Made by a program: the position numbers and the translations under genes | Notes under the pieces: generated by a model | The model's database searches: none | Seen by the model: only the letters and a program-made list of their open reading frames with translations | Told to the model about the DNA's origin: nothing | In this document: piece after piece, positions 43,403 to 51,648 of the stretch | How positions within the stretch are numbered: position 1 is the stretch's first letter | Layout: each line of letters starts with the position of its first letter | Assembly (NCBI GenBank): GCA_965194535.1 | Contig: OZ239145.1 | Location: 1,612,001 to 1,676,000 of the forward strand | Origin: Verrucolacustris abundans | GTDB lineage: Bacteria; Verrucomicrobiota; Verrucomicrobiia; Methylacidiphilales; Verrucolacustridaceae | Reading direction: 5' to 3' | DNA: 64,000 bases

Positions 43403-44437
43403 TTACTTCGCCCCTCCGAGCTTCCCACGCAAGCACAGGTCTTCTCCCGCGCAGGAGCTGACCACCTCACACCACCCCCAATCCGCCCATCCGTCGATTT
43501 TAGGTAACCCCTTCCCCCGTTTCCCCACCAGAATCGGAGCTAGATAAATCACTACCTCATTCACTTTCCCGGCTTTGATAAGTCCACCTGCCACCTCCGC
43601 CCCACCCTCCACCAACAGTCGCGATACTCCCCTGCGGTACAGATCCTTCAAAACATCCAACCACCTGTTTTTTCGATACACCAACGTCCGATCTTTATAC
43701 CGATCCCGGAAAAGATTCGCTCCCTTGGGCAATTTGCCCGACCTCGTCACCACCACTCGCCATGGCTGCTCTCCACCGACATTTCGACTTTCTGCAGAAT
43801 GTCGAAATGTTTTGCGTACTGTCAGTTGAGGGTTGTCCTTTCGCACGGTCTCCGCCCCCACCAGGATCGCATCACACCCCGCCCGCAACTTCTGAACCTC
43901 CGCCCGCGCAACCTCTCCCGTCACCCACCTCCTTCCTGGAACGACCAGATATCCATCCAACGTCATCGCTAGCTTAAGAATTACCCACGGCTCCTTTTTT
44001 GTCGTCCAGTGCCGGTAATCCTCATTCAACTTCTCACACTCCTCCCGCAAGATTCCCTCCACGACCCGGATCTTTTTTCGAGAAAGAACTCGCCCCGCAC
44101 CTCCCACATTCCTCCGATCGACATCTCCCGCACCGTAAATCACCTCCCGGATCCCAGACGCCACGATCCGATCAGTGCATGGAGGCGTCCTTCCATGAGT
44201 CGAACACGGCTCCAACGTCACAAACAATTTCGCTCCCTTTGCCTTCACCCCCGCTTGCTGAATGGCCTCGATTTCCGCATGCGGCAGACCCGCCATCCTG
44301 TGATATCCTGCCCCCACGATCCTCCCTCCTTTCACCACGATTGCCCCCACCCGCGGATTTGGCCTTGTTGAATTCCCTGCTCGTTTTGCCAACTCTACCG
44401 CCATCCCCATCCACTTTTCATCCAACCGAATCCTCAT
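43403..44437 (-). CDS. ribD: Bifunctional riboflavin deaminase/reductase RibD
   Basis: A 344-aa enzyme carrying out the deamination and side-chain reduction after GTP cyclohydrolase II. Deaminase zinc residues are His53, Glu55 (LPHAEIEA), Cys78 and Cys87 (EPCSTHGRTPPC). The reductase half starts near 150 with ILKLAMTLDGYL and has DAILVGAETVRKDNPQLTVR and LLVEGGAEVAGGLIKAGKVNEVVIYLAP. Between TVR and QPWRVVV there is an extra loop (residues about 209-224) encoded by a 32-bp near-perfect palindrome. Start ATG is 12 nt after nusB. Confidence 0.95.
   Translation of the reverse strand: MRIRLDEKWMGMAVELAKRAGNSTRPNPRVGAIVVKGGRIVGAGYHRMAGLPHAEIEAIQQAGVKAKGAKLFVTLEPCSTHGRTPPCTDRIVASGIREVIYGAGDVDRRNVGGAGRVLSRKKIRVVEGILREECEKLNEDYRHWTTKKEPWVILKLAMTLDGYLVVPGRRWVTGEVARAEVQKLRAGCDAILVGAETVRKDNPQLTVRKTFRHSAESRNVGGEQPWRVVVTRSGKLPKGANLFRDRYKDRTLVYRKNRWLDVLKDLYRRGVSRLLVEGGAEVAGGLIKAGKVNEVVIYLAPILVGKRGKGLPKIDGWADWGWCEVVSSCAGEDLCLRGKLGGAK
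43779..43810. repeat. 32-bp near-perfect palindrome inside ribD
   Basis: On the + strand 10-nt arms ACATTTCGAC (43779-43788) and GTCGAAATGT (43801-43810) flank TTCTGCAGAA (43790-43799), itself a perfect palindrome; only the 43789/43800 pair (T/T) is mismatched. It encodes ribD residues 210-220 in frame (sequence TFRHSAESRNV), in a loop absent from typical RibD. Confidence 0.85.
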
Positions 44438-44449
44438 TCTTATCGAATC

Positions 44450-44896
44450 CTAAATCCCAGAGGAAGGAATCGAACGCTCCGGCCTACTCAATCCCTGGCG
44501 CGCCTTGTCCAAAACCCCGTTCACAAACCGACCCGACTCTTCCGTGCTCAACGCCTTAGCCACCTCGATCGCCTCGTTCAATGCCGAGATCGGCGCCACA
44601 TCATCCGCAAACTTCATCTCCCACAGCGCCAATCGCAAAATCGCCCGATCTACTGGCGCCATCCGGCTCGGATCCCAGTTGGTCACCAATTTCTTCAACT
44701 CTGCATCTACCTCCGTCTGTTTTTCGATAACGGCCCGGATCCGCTTTTCGGCAAAAGCACACGCCTCTGGCTTTGCCTCCGTCTGTTCCCAAAGATTTTT
44801 CAGCGCTTCATCCAGCGGAATACTCGAAGTGCCCACCTCCCGTTGATACAGGAACTGCGCCGCCAGAATTCTCCCCTCCCTACGCTTACCGGCCAC
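44450..44896 (-). CDS. nusB: Transcription antitermination factor NusB
   Basis: A 148-aa all-helical RNA-binding protein of the Nus antitermination complex. Landmarks: KRREGRILAAQFLYQREVG at the start, then SRMAPVDRAILRLALWEMKF, ISALNEAIEVAKALS and the C-terminal GRFVNGVLDKA. GTG 44896 starts 11 nt inside the end of ribH. Its location within a riboflavin operon is common in bacteria (ribH-nusB). Confidence 0.95.
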   Translation of the reverse strand: MAGKRREGRILAAQFLYQREVGTSSIPLDEALKNLWEQTEAKPEACAFAEKRIRAVIEKQTEVDAELKKLVTNWDPSRMAPVDRAILRLALWEMKFADDVAPISALNEAIEVAKALSTEESGRFVNGVLDKARQGLSRPERSIPSSGI

Positions 44897-45308
44897 GACC
44901 TACCCCCTTTAGTCTCCACATCCGCAACGCCGCCTCCGCCGCTTCTCTCCCTCGATTCAGCTTTCCTATACACCTATCCCTTGCCTGCTTCTCCGTTTTC
45001 ACTCCCACCAGATGATGCAAAACAGGAATATCCGTATCGATCATCATCCGCATCAGCGCTTCGGTGGCAGAATTCAAAATCAGATCCGCATGTACCGTCT
45101 CCCCCTGCCACACCAGCCCCAACGCCAACACCGCATCAGGCTTTTTCCTTAACGCCCGCTTCACTGCCAGCGGGACTTCAAAAGTTCCCGGCACTCGAAC
45201 CTCCTCCACCTTGTGCCCGTGAAATACCTTCCGTGCCGCCTTCACCATCCCGTCGGCATACTTTTGGTGATAATCGGCCACCACGATGATGAATTTTCCT
45301 TTTTTCAC
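44886..45308 (-). CDS. ribH: 6,7-dimethyl-8-ribityllumazine synthase RibH (divergent)
   Basis: A 140-aa lumazine synthase that condenses the pyrimidine intermediate with dihydroxybutanone phosphate. Family features: IIVVADYH at the usual ARFN site, VEEVRVPGTFEVPLAVKRAL, DAVLALGLVWQGETVHADLI with the catalytic His, and KLNRGREAAEAALRM. Several usually constant residues differ: the ARFN position reads ADYH, RG(E/G)T reads QGET, and FGVLTT reads HHLVGV. It is nonetheless in the right operon next to nusB and ribBA. GTG 45308 overlaps the ribBA stop as GTGA. Confidence 0.88.
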   Translation of the reverse strand: MKKGKFIIVVADYHQKYADGMVKAARKVFHGHKVEEVRVPGTFEVPLAVKRALRKKPDAVLALGLVWQGETVHADLILNSATEALMRMMIDTDIPVLHHLVGVKTEKQARDRCIGKLNRGREAAEAALRMWRLKGVGRGR

Positions 45309-46510
45309 AACCGGTGCCCCATTCTCTTTTTCTTCGTCGCCAGATACTTTCGATTGTGGGCATTCGGCTTCGTCCTAATCGGCACCTGATCTACCAGTTC
45401 CAATCCGTACCCCGCTAACCCCACCACCTTCTTCGGATTGTTCGTCAGTAAACGCATCCTTCTCACGCCCAGATCAGTCAGAATCTGCGCCCCGATTCCG
45501 TACTCTCTCAAATCGGCCGAGAAACCTAGCTTCCGGTTTGCATCTACCGTATCCAAGCCCCTCTCCTGCAAACGATACGCCTGAATCTTTGCTGGCAACC
45601 CGATCCCCCGACCCTCCTGCCGCATGTAGACCAGCACTCCTTTTCCCTCTTGAGCAATCCTTCTTAAGGCATCGTGCAACTGGTTTCCACAATCGCACCT
45701 ACGGGATGCAAACACGTCCCCCGTTAAACATTCACTGTGAACCCGCACCAACACCGCATCCTTAGCTTTTGGTTTTCCCTTCACCAAGGCTAGGTGATGA
45801 CTCCCATCTGTCACCGTTCGGTACAGATACAGATCAAACATGCCGTAATCGGTCGGCAGCTTCACCACCTGCTCCCGCACCACCAACCGTTCCTTCCTCC
45901 TCCGGTATTCGATCAGATCCTGAATCGTCCCAAGTTTCAGCCCGTGCTTCTTTTTAAACTCGATTAGATCCGCCCACCTCGCCATCGATCCGTTCGGATT
46001 CAGAATTTCGCAGATCACCGCCGCATCTCCTAATCCAGCCAGCTTGGCCAGATCCACCGCCGCTTCGGTATGGCCCGCCCGCACCAGCACTCCGCCCTCC
46101 TTAGCACGCACCGGGAAAATATGTCCTGGTTGAACTAAATCCTCTGCTTTCGGACTCGCCTTGCCCAGAACCCGAAGCGTGGCCGCTCGGTCATGAGCAC
46201 TAATCCCAGTGGTGATTCCCTTTGCCGCATCGACCGAAACGGTGAAATCGGTCCCAAACCTCTCCTCGTTCCTCGGCACCATCCGACTCAGCCCCAGCTT
46301 CTCCGCCCGGGCTTGTGAAACCGGAGCACAGATCAAACCCCGCCCCTCTCCGGCCATGAAGTTGATCAGCGCGGGAGTCACACTCCGGGCCGCTAACACC
46401 AGATCCCCCTCGTTTTCCCGTTGGGCATCATCCGTCATGATCACCATCCGCCCCTTTCGCATGGCGGCAATCACCTCTTCGATCCGATCCGCCCCCTGTG
46501 GTTTTTTCAT
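45305..46510 (-). CDS. ribBA: Bifunctional DHBP synthase / GTP cyclohydrolase II RibBA
   Basis: A 401-aa fusion enzyme. Residues about 8-205 make 3,4-dihydroxy-2-butanone 4-phosphate (MTDDAQRENEGDLVLAA; FTVSVDAAKGITTGISAHDRA; PGHIFPVRAKEGGVLVRAGHTEAAVDL). Residues about 210-395 open the GTP ring; zinc cysteines lie in HSECLTGDVFASRRCDCG, and YMRQEGRGIGL and LTNNPKKV follow. Both halves look intact. Overlap with alaS upstream and ribH downstream is 4 nt each. Confidence 0.97.
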   Translation of the reverse strand: MKKPQGADRIEEVIAAMRKGRMVIMTDDAQRENEGDLVLAARSVTPALINFMAGEGRGLICAPVSQARAEKLGLSRMVPRNEERFGTDFTVSVDAAKGITTGISAHDRAATLRVLGKASPKAEDLVQPGHIFPVRAKEGGVLVRAGHTEAAVDLAKLAGLGDAAVICEILNPNGSMARWADLIEFKKKHGLKLGTIQDLIEYRRRKERLVVREQVVKLPTDYGMFDLYLYRTVTDGSHHLALVKGKPKAKDAVLVRVHSECLTGDVFASRRCDCGNQLHDALRRIAQEGKGVLVYMRQEGRGIGLPAKIQAYRLQERGLDTVDANRKLGFSADLREYGIGAQILTDLGVRRMRLLTNNPKKVVGLAGYGLELVDQVPIRTKPNAHNRKYLATKKKRMGHRL

Positions 46511-49287
46511 GCCCCGCCCCCCAGAGCCGCCTTCACCATCTTCTCAACAGCCGCCAACGCTTTGTCGATTCCCGAGGCATCCGCTCCCGAACCCTGCGCC
46601 ATATCAGGTCTTCCCCCACCCTTGCCGCCCACCTCAACCGCCGCAACCTGGATGATCTTCCCTGCTTGCACATTCTTGGCCGCTTCGGCCGTGCAAAGTG
46701 CAACCAAAGGCACTTTTCCTCCCTCTTTCCCGATCAAAAACAGAACCGCCTCCCCCTCCCTCTTTAATCGATCTGCCAACACGGGCAAATACCCGTTCGG
46801 AACTTCCCCCAGATCCACCCCCAACCACTTGATCCCGCTCAAAACTGTTCCTTTGGCCCACAACTCCTTCGCATCCTGCTCAGCCTTCTTCTGCATTTCG
46901 GCCATTCGATCTTTCGCCGCCTGCTTGTCCCCCTCCCGCAACGACTCATCCGCTTTCGAGATTTCTCCATCCCGTTTCTTTACCAGATCCCAAAGCTGTT
47001 CCGGTGTCTCCTTCCCGCTCCCTTTGGAAAGCTGTCCAGCTCCCACTTTTTTCTTTTCCAAAGAAACTGCCTTTTCGTCCTGCTTCTTCATTTCTTCTCG
47101 GCACCAATCGGCCAGCGCCGCTCCCGACACCGCTTCGATCCTTCGCACCCCTGCCGCAATCGCCGACTCTCCCACCACCCGGATCGCCCCGATCTTCCCT
47201 GTCGATCTCACATGGGTCCCACCACACAGCTCCTTCGAAAAACCACCAATATCCACCACCCGCACCGTCGTTCCATATTTGTCGCCGAAGAACTGCAGAA
47301 TCGTCGTGTCATCCTTTACCTCGGCATAAGGCCTCTCCCCCCACTTTACCGCCACATCAGCCTTCACCTTCTCGTTCACCTGAGACTCCACCTTAGCCAA
47401 CTCCTCCCCACTCATCGCTTTCAGATGCGAAAAATCAAACCTCAACCGATCCGGACCCACGTACGACCCCTTCTGCCTGACTCCCTCACCCAGTACGCTC
47501 CTCAATGCCCAGTGCAAAAGGTGGGTCGCACTGTGATGACCCTCGATTCTTCCCCGTCTCTCCGTATCCAAACTCACTTTCACCGGACCTTTTGCATCGA
47601 CGACCGAATCGGTTAGATGGACGGGAACTCCACCCGCTCCGCGGATGGTTGCCACCACCTTTACCTTCTTTCCATCCCACTCAATCCAACCCGTATCCCC
47701 CACCTGTCCTCCCATCTCGCCGTAAAACGGTGTCTGCCCCAAGAATACCCGACCCTTCGCACCAGCCGGCCCCACCTCTTTCAACGCCTCGGCCGCCAAC
47801 CTCTCCACCTTCGACTCCTCCGTCTTCTCATAACCCGTGAAGACGGTCGGGAAATCCGGTCCTACTTCATCCTCCACCTTGATCGTCGTCTTGTTCTGCG
47901 ACTGCCTTGCACGCGACCGTTGAGCCTCCATCGCCTTTTCGAATCCCGCACCATCGACCTCCATTCCTCTCTCTCTGGCCAGCAACTGGGTCAGATCCAA
48001 CGGAAATCCATACGTGTCATACAGAGTAAAGGCATCCTCACCCTGAATTCCCTTGTTCGATCCCGCCACCAGCTTCTCAAACATCGCCAACCCCCTCTCC
48101 AACGTTTTCGAGAACGAAGCCTCCTCTGCCGAAAGAACCGCCCGAATATCCTTCTCCCGCGCCTTCAGTTCCGGGAACGCTTCCCCCATTGTTCGGATCA
48201 GGGGCGTCGCCAGTTCCGAAAGGAACCCGTCCGGCAACTTGAAGCGGCGACCAAACATCACCGCCCGTCGCAGGATTCTCCTTAATACATAATTTCGACC
48301 CTCGTTCCCAGGCACAATCCCGTCAGCGATCGAAAACGAAAGCGTTCGCACATGATCCGCCAAGACCCGGAAGATACAATCGTTCATCTCTTCCTCGCTC
48401 ACTTCTTCCCGGTTCTTGGGCACCCGCGCCCCGTACTTCTTACCCGACATTTTCTCAATTTCCGCAAAGATCGGTGCAAACAGATCGCTCGCATAGTTGG
48501 ACGGGTCTTTTTTGAAATCCTTGAACCCGTCCGATACGGCAAGTATCCCAGCCACCCGCTCCAATCCCATTCCCGTGTCCACATGCCGCTCAGGCAATGG
48601 CTTAAACTTACCGCCCGGTTCGGCGTTAAACTGGATGAAGACCAGATTCCAGATTTCCAGACAGCGCGGATCCCCCTGATTTACCAGCTTCCCCTGCGTC
48701 TTTCCTTCTGGCGTCAGATCCACATGCACTTCCGAGCACGGTCCACACGGACCCGTCTCTCCCATCATCCAAAAATTGTCCTTTGCATTCCCCATCACCA
48801 CGTGAACGGCCGGATCCAACCCCGCTTTCTTGAACTTGTCCACCCAGTAGCCGTGCGCCTCGGAATCAAACTCGGCCGGATCCCCAGGTCCGGGCTTGTA
48901 AACCGTGGCGTAAAGTCGGGCGGGTGGGAATTTCCAGATATCGACCAAAAGTTCCCAAGCCCAGTCGATCGACTCCTTTTTAAAATAATCCCCGAACGAC
49001 CAGTTCCCCAGCATCTCAAAGAAAGTGTGGTGGTAGGTATCGAAACCGACGTCTTCCAGATCGTTGTGTTTCCCGCCTGCTCGGATGCACTTCTGAGTAT
49101 CGGCCGCCCGGGCCGGTGAGTTTGGAAATTTGGCCTGCCCCAGAAAAATCGGAACGAACTGGTTCATCCCCGCGTTAGTGAATAGGAGATTTGGCGAAGT
49201 CGGCATCAAACTGGCCGAGGGCACGATCGTGTGGCTCTTCCTACGGAAAAACTCCAAGTACCCTTTTCTGACTTCAGCCGATTTCAT
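46507..49287 (-). CDS. alaS: Alanyl-tRNA synthetase AlaS
   Basis: A 926-aa class IIc synthetase charging tRNA-Ala. The aminoacylation core covers about 1-450 (YLEFFRRKSHTIVPSASLMP, FTNAGMNQFVPIFLG, GKHNDLEDVG, FFEMLGNWSFGDYFK, DTGMGLERV). The editing domain has the zinc motifs HHSATHLLHWAL and CGGTHVRSTG, and the C-terminal domain the glycine-rich GGKGGGRPDMAQGSG. Length is a little above the usual 875. It heads the riboflavin operon; ribBA overlaps its stop by 4 nt. Confidence 0.98.
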   Translation of the reverse strand: MKSAEVRKGYLEFFRRKSHTIVPSASLMPTSPNLLFTNAGMNQFVPIFLGQAKFPNSPARAADTQKCIRAGGKHNDLEDVGFDTYHHTFFEMLGNWSFGDYFKKESIDWAWELLVDIWKFPPARLYATVYKPGPGDPAEFDSEAHGYWVDKFKKAGLDPAVHVVMGNAKDNFWMMGETGPCGPCSEVHVDLTPEGKTQGKLVNQGDPRCLEIWNLVFIQFNAEPGGKFKPLPERHVDTGMGLERVAGILAVSDGFKDFKKDPSNYASDLFAPIFAEIEKMSGKKYGARVPKNREEVSEEEMNDCIFRVLADHVRTLSFSIADGIVPGNEGRNYVLRRILRRAVMFGRRFKLPDGFLSELATPLIRTMGEAFPELKAREKDIRAVLSAEEASFSKTLERGLAMFEKLVAGSNKGIQGEDAFTLYDTYGFPLDLTQLLARERGMEVDGAGFEKAMEAQRSRARQSQNKTTIKVEDEVGPDFPTVFTGYEKTEESKVERLAAEALKEVGPAGAKGRVFLGQTPFYGEMGGQVGDTGWIEWDGKKVKVVATIRGAGGVPVHLTDSVVDAKGPVKVSLDTERRGRIEGHHSATHLLHWALRSVLGEGVRQKGSYVGPDRLRFDFSHLKAMSGEELAKVESQVNEKVKADVAVKWGERPYAEVKDDTTILQFFGDKYGTTVRVVDIGGFSKELCGGTHVRSTGKIGAIRVVGESAIAAGVRRIEAVSGAALADWCREEMKKQDEKAVSLEKKKVGAGQLSKGSGKETPEQLWDLVKKRDGEISKADESLREGDKQAAKDRMAEMQKKAEQDAKELWAKGTVLSGIKWLGVDLGEVPNGYLPVLADRLKREGEAVLFLIGKEGGKVPLVALCTAEAAKNVQAGKIIQVAAVEVGGKGGGRPDMAQGSGADASGIDKALAAVEKMVKAALGGGA

Positions 49288-49301
49288 AGAACTAGTTGAT
49301 A

Positions 49302-49330
49302 ATCATATCTTAACCCCCCTTCCCCCTCAA
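49302..49330 (-). promoter_or_regulatory. Promoter of the alaS-rib-nusB operon
   Basis: On the - strand TTGAGG (49330-49325) and TATGAT (49307-49302) are 17 nt apart, a good sigma70-type pair. Only 14 nt separate the -10 box from the alaS ATG, so the leader is about 7-8 nt, too short for an FMN riboswitch or T-box, and no Shine-Dalgarno is visible. Confidence 0.6.
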
Positions 49331-49424
49331 GCCCCCGTTACTTCGCAACTCGATAAGGGCGGCTGTCTCAACGCCCGCTTCGGAAACCGTCCAATGAAAA
49401 GCTTTCGCTTCAATCAGCAAACGC

Positions 49425-49430
49425 GATAAT
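49425..49430 (+). promoter_or_regulatory. -10 box upstream of the superoxide dismutase gene
   Basis: GATAAT ends 6 nt before the ATG at 49437; the -35 region is weak. The placement matches the other short-leader promoters of this window. Confidence 0.35.
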
Positions 49431-49436
49431 CAAGCT

Positions 49437-50144
49437 ATGAAAAGACGCTCCTTCTTCCAACTCCTCCTTGGCTCCTCCATCACCTCCCGCTCCCTACCAT
49501 TCTCTGTCGTTGCGGCGGAACCCTCTGTAGCTCAGCAAGGCCTGCCGAGACTGAGCGAAGGAGGGCCCTTCACCCTTCCCCCTCTCCCCTACGCACCCAA
49601 TGCCCTCGAGCCTTATATCGATGCCCAGACGATGACTCTACATCACGACAAACACCACGCTGCCTACGTCAACAATCTCAACAAAGCCATCGCCCCTTAT
49701 CCCGACCTCCAAAAAAAATCCCTTGAAGAACTTTTAGGAAATCTGGATACCGTTCCCGCAGAAATCCGTACCACCGTTCGCAACAATGCCGGCGGCCACT
49801 CCAACCACTCCATCCTTTGGAAAACCCTTTCCAACCCCGCCAAGAAACCGGAGGGCAAACTAGCCAAGGAGATCAACAATACTTTTGGAAGCTATGAAAA
49901 GTGGAAGGAAGAGATGACCAAATGCGCGATGGGCATCTTCGGAAGTGGCTGGGCCTGGTTCGGACGAGCCAAAGACGGAAAACTTTTCATCGAACCCTTC
50001 CCTAACCAAGATTCCCCCCTGATGACTGGCAGAACCCCCATCTACGGGATCGACGTCTGGGAGCACGCCTACTACCTCAAACACCAAAATCGCCGCGCCG
50101 ACTATGTCAAAACCTGCCTCGAAATCACCCGTTGGTCCGCTTAA
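49437..50144 (+). CDS. Exported Mn/Fe superoxide dismutase
   Basis: A 235-aa superoxide dismutase with an N-terminal export signal. Metal ligands are His69 (LHHDKHH), His124 (GGHSNHSILW), Asp206 and His210 (DVWEHAYY). NQDSPLM with Gln191 and the GGHSNH segment are of the manganese type rather than iron type, though cambialistic use is possible. The leader MKRRSFFQLL has twin arginines followed by hydrophobic residues and is a plausible Tat signal, cut near VVAAEP; a Tat route would allow folded, metallated export. The last 4 nt overlap the convergent gene. Confidence 0.93.
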   Translation: MKRRSFFQLLLGSSITSRSLPFSVVAAEPSVAQQGLPRLSEGGPFTLPPLPYAPNALEPYIDAQTMTLHHDKHHAAYVNNLNKAIAPYPDLQKKSLEELLGNLDTVPAEIRTTVRNNAGGHSNHSILWKTLSNPAKKPEGKLAKEINNTFGSYEKWKEEMTKCAMGIFGSGWAWFGRAKDGKLFIEPFPNQDSPLMTGRTPIYGIDVWEHAYYLKHQNRRADYVKTCLEITRWSA

Positions 50145-51601
50145 GGGCTGGGCTTAAGTTTCGCCCGGATCTCGGGAATCGAAACCACCAGCTTCTCTGA
50201 GTTCAGCAGAGTTAATTTTACCCCCTGATCTAAACCGAGCTCTGTTACGACCCCTTGATAGGCCGGAGAGATCTGATTCCAAATCCACATTCCCCCACTC
50301 GCACCTACTGAAAAAGGTCCGATTCTTCCTCCCGTGGCTTTCAGTGAAATCTCCTGATCCGGCAACGACGCTGCGAAAGAAACCCGGACCGGAAGGGAAA
50401 TCCATTTCATTGGAACCTCGACCCCAATTTCGATCCCCGAATCCCCTCCGACTGCCGGAAGGCGGGTGAGTGTAGGCACCCAAGCCGTAGAACCGACTTC
50501 AGGGTTTTTCATGCTACCGACGATTTTCTGTAGAAAGACTCTGGAGGGAATCTCGATTTTCTCTGCGAACCGCGTGACCTCCTTCTCTTTCGCATTCGCC
50601 AAAGCCACCCACACTGCCCGAGTTTCCGTGCTTAGCCCACTCGCCGCCTCCACCCCGCTTTCGCGCTCAGAAAAGAACAATAGGAATAAACAAATGCCAG
50701 CCGCTCCACCAATTCCGAGCCAGAGGCCTGCCCCCACCCACGCCCGTTCCTGCAAAAGCGCCAGAAAACGGCTCAGCCCGTTGAAAGTTATCACGAGAGG
50801 GACAAGAAAAAGGGCCCAAGCCACCGCCGTAAGCGTGGATCCGGAAGTGGATGGATCGATGGCTAGTGCAAGAGCCGTTTCCTTATGGCCCTCAAGGCTA
50901 CCCGGCATTGCTACATCCGCCGGCAGGGCTAGGCAACGTTTCCAGAAGTCGGACGCTTTTTCGTAATCCGGTATTTTTGCTAGATCCGATTTCTCCAGCT
51001 TATCGCAAGCTTGGGATGCTTCCTCGATCTCCTGCCGGGTTCGGAACCCCTGATAGTTGGCCACCATTCCCTTCGCCAAATCGATTAGTCGGGATTTCTC
51101 AGCCTCCTTGGCCGCAATCTCCGCCTCCGCCTGTTCCCTCGCGGCCCGCTGAATCTCTGCCTCTTCCTTGTCAAATTGTTGTTTTTTTTCCTCGGCCTGG
51201 CGTTGAAGAATACGATCCACCCGATTTTGCCATGACTGGATGGACTGGTCGGAGACCTCAGCTCTATCAGGCATGGAATCTCGGCTCTCTCTTAAAAAGG
51301 ATATGGCTTTTCGAAGATCCTCAATTGAACTGGTGTCGTCCTTCGGCAGCACAGGAATAATGGCCTTGATTTGGCTCCAAGGGAGAATCAGGTCGGCACG
51401 CCCGACTTGCTTTAAAATAATATTATCCCCTTCAATCATTCCTGATGACACGATTCTTTCCTCCTTGCCATTCGCAAAGACAATAAGCTTATCAAAGGGA
51501 AGTTCTAATACTCCTGCGTTTGGCTTTGCCAATACTGGCAGAACCGCCATCAATAATATTGTAATAAACCAAATTTCAAAAGTTTGCTTTGGCTTTGTCA
51601 T
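50141..51601 (-). CDS. Unknown membrane protein with coiled coil
   Basis: A 486-aa protein I do not recognise. A signal peptide (about 9-25, ending VLAKPN) is followed by a small beta-rich domain (28-90), a charged coiled coil (about 115-190, with KQQFDKEEAEIQRAAREQAE), two transmembrane helices (about 255-280 and 290-313) and a C-terminal soluble domain of about 170 residues ending VSIPEIRAKLKPSP. The N-terminal coding part and promoter are richer in A/T than neighbours. It converges on the SOD gene with a 4-nt overlap and follows the dinG gene on the same strand. Confidence 0.8.
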   Translation of the reverse strand: MTKPKQTFEIWFITILLMAVLPVLAKPNAGVLELPFDKLIVFANGKEERIVSSGMIEGDNIILKQVGRADLILPWSQIKAIIPVLPKDDTSSIEDLRKAISFLRESRDSMPDRAEVSDQSIQSWQNRVDRILQRQAEEKKQQFDKEEAEIQRAAREQAEAEIAAKEAEKSRLIDLAKGMVANYQGFRTRQEIEEASQACDKLEKSDLAKIPDYEKASDFWKRCLALPADVAMPGSLEGHKETALALAIDPSTSGSTLTAVAWALFLVPLVITFNGLSRFLALLQERAWVGAGLWLGIGGAAGICLFLLFFSERESGVEAASGLSTETRAVWVALANAKEKEVTRFAEKIEIPSRVFLQKIVGSMKNPEVGSTAWVPTLTRLPAVGGDSGIEIGVEVPMKWISLPVRVSFAASLPDQEISLKATGGRIGPFSVGASGGMWIWNQISPAYQGVVTELGLDQGVKLTLLNSEKLVVSIPEIRAKLKPSP

Positions 51602-51608
51602 GAAAGCT

Positions 51609-51614
51609 ATTTTA
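51609..51614 (-). promoter_or_regulatory. -10 box upstream of the 486-aa membrane protein gene
   Basis: TAAAAT on the - strand ends 7 nt before the ATG at 51601; the -35 element is weak. Same short-leader geometry as at 29373 and 16356. Confidence 0.35.
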
Positions 51615-51648
51615 GTAAATTCAACAACATCTTAAAGCGTTTGTTTTC

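Noticed and set aside
43779..43810. CRISPR repeat or transcription terminator
   Set aside because: Only one copy, inside a coding frame that continues normally through it, and no T-run follows the hairpin.
46421..49119. Several long + strand frames (to 302 codons) opposite alaS
   Set aside because: AlaS is unmistakable on the - strand; the opposite frames are Pro/Ser/His/Arg-rich shadows without motifs or starts with ribosome sites.
49288..49436. Possible FMN riboswitch or T-box ahead of alaS-rib
   Set aside because: The best promoter leaves a leader of under 10 nt and no conserved RNA core is visible in the 149-nt gap.
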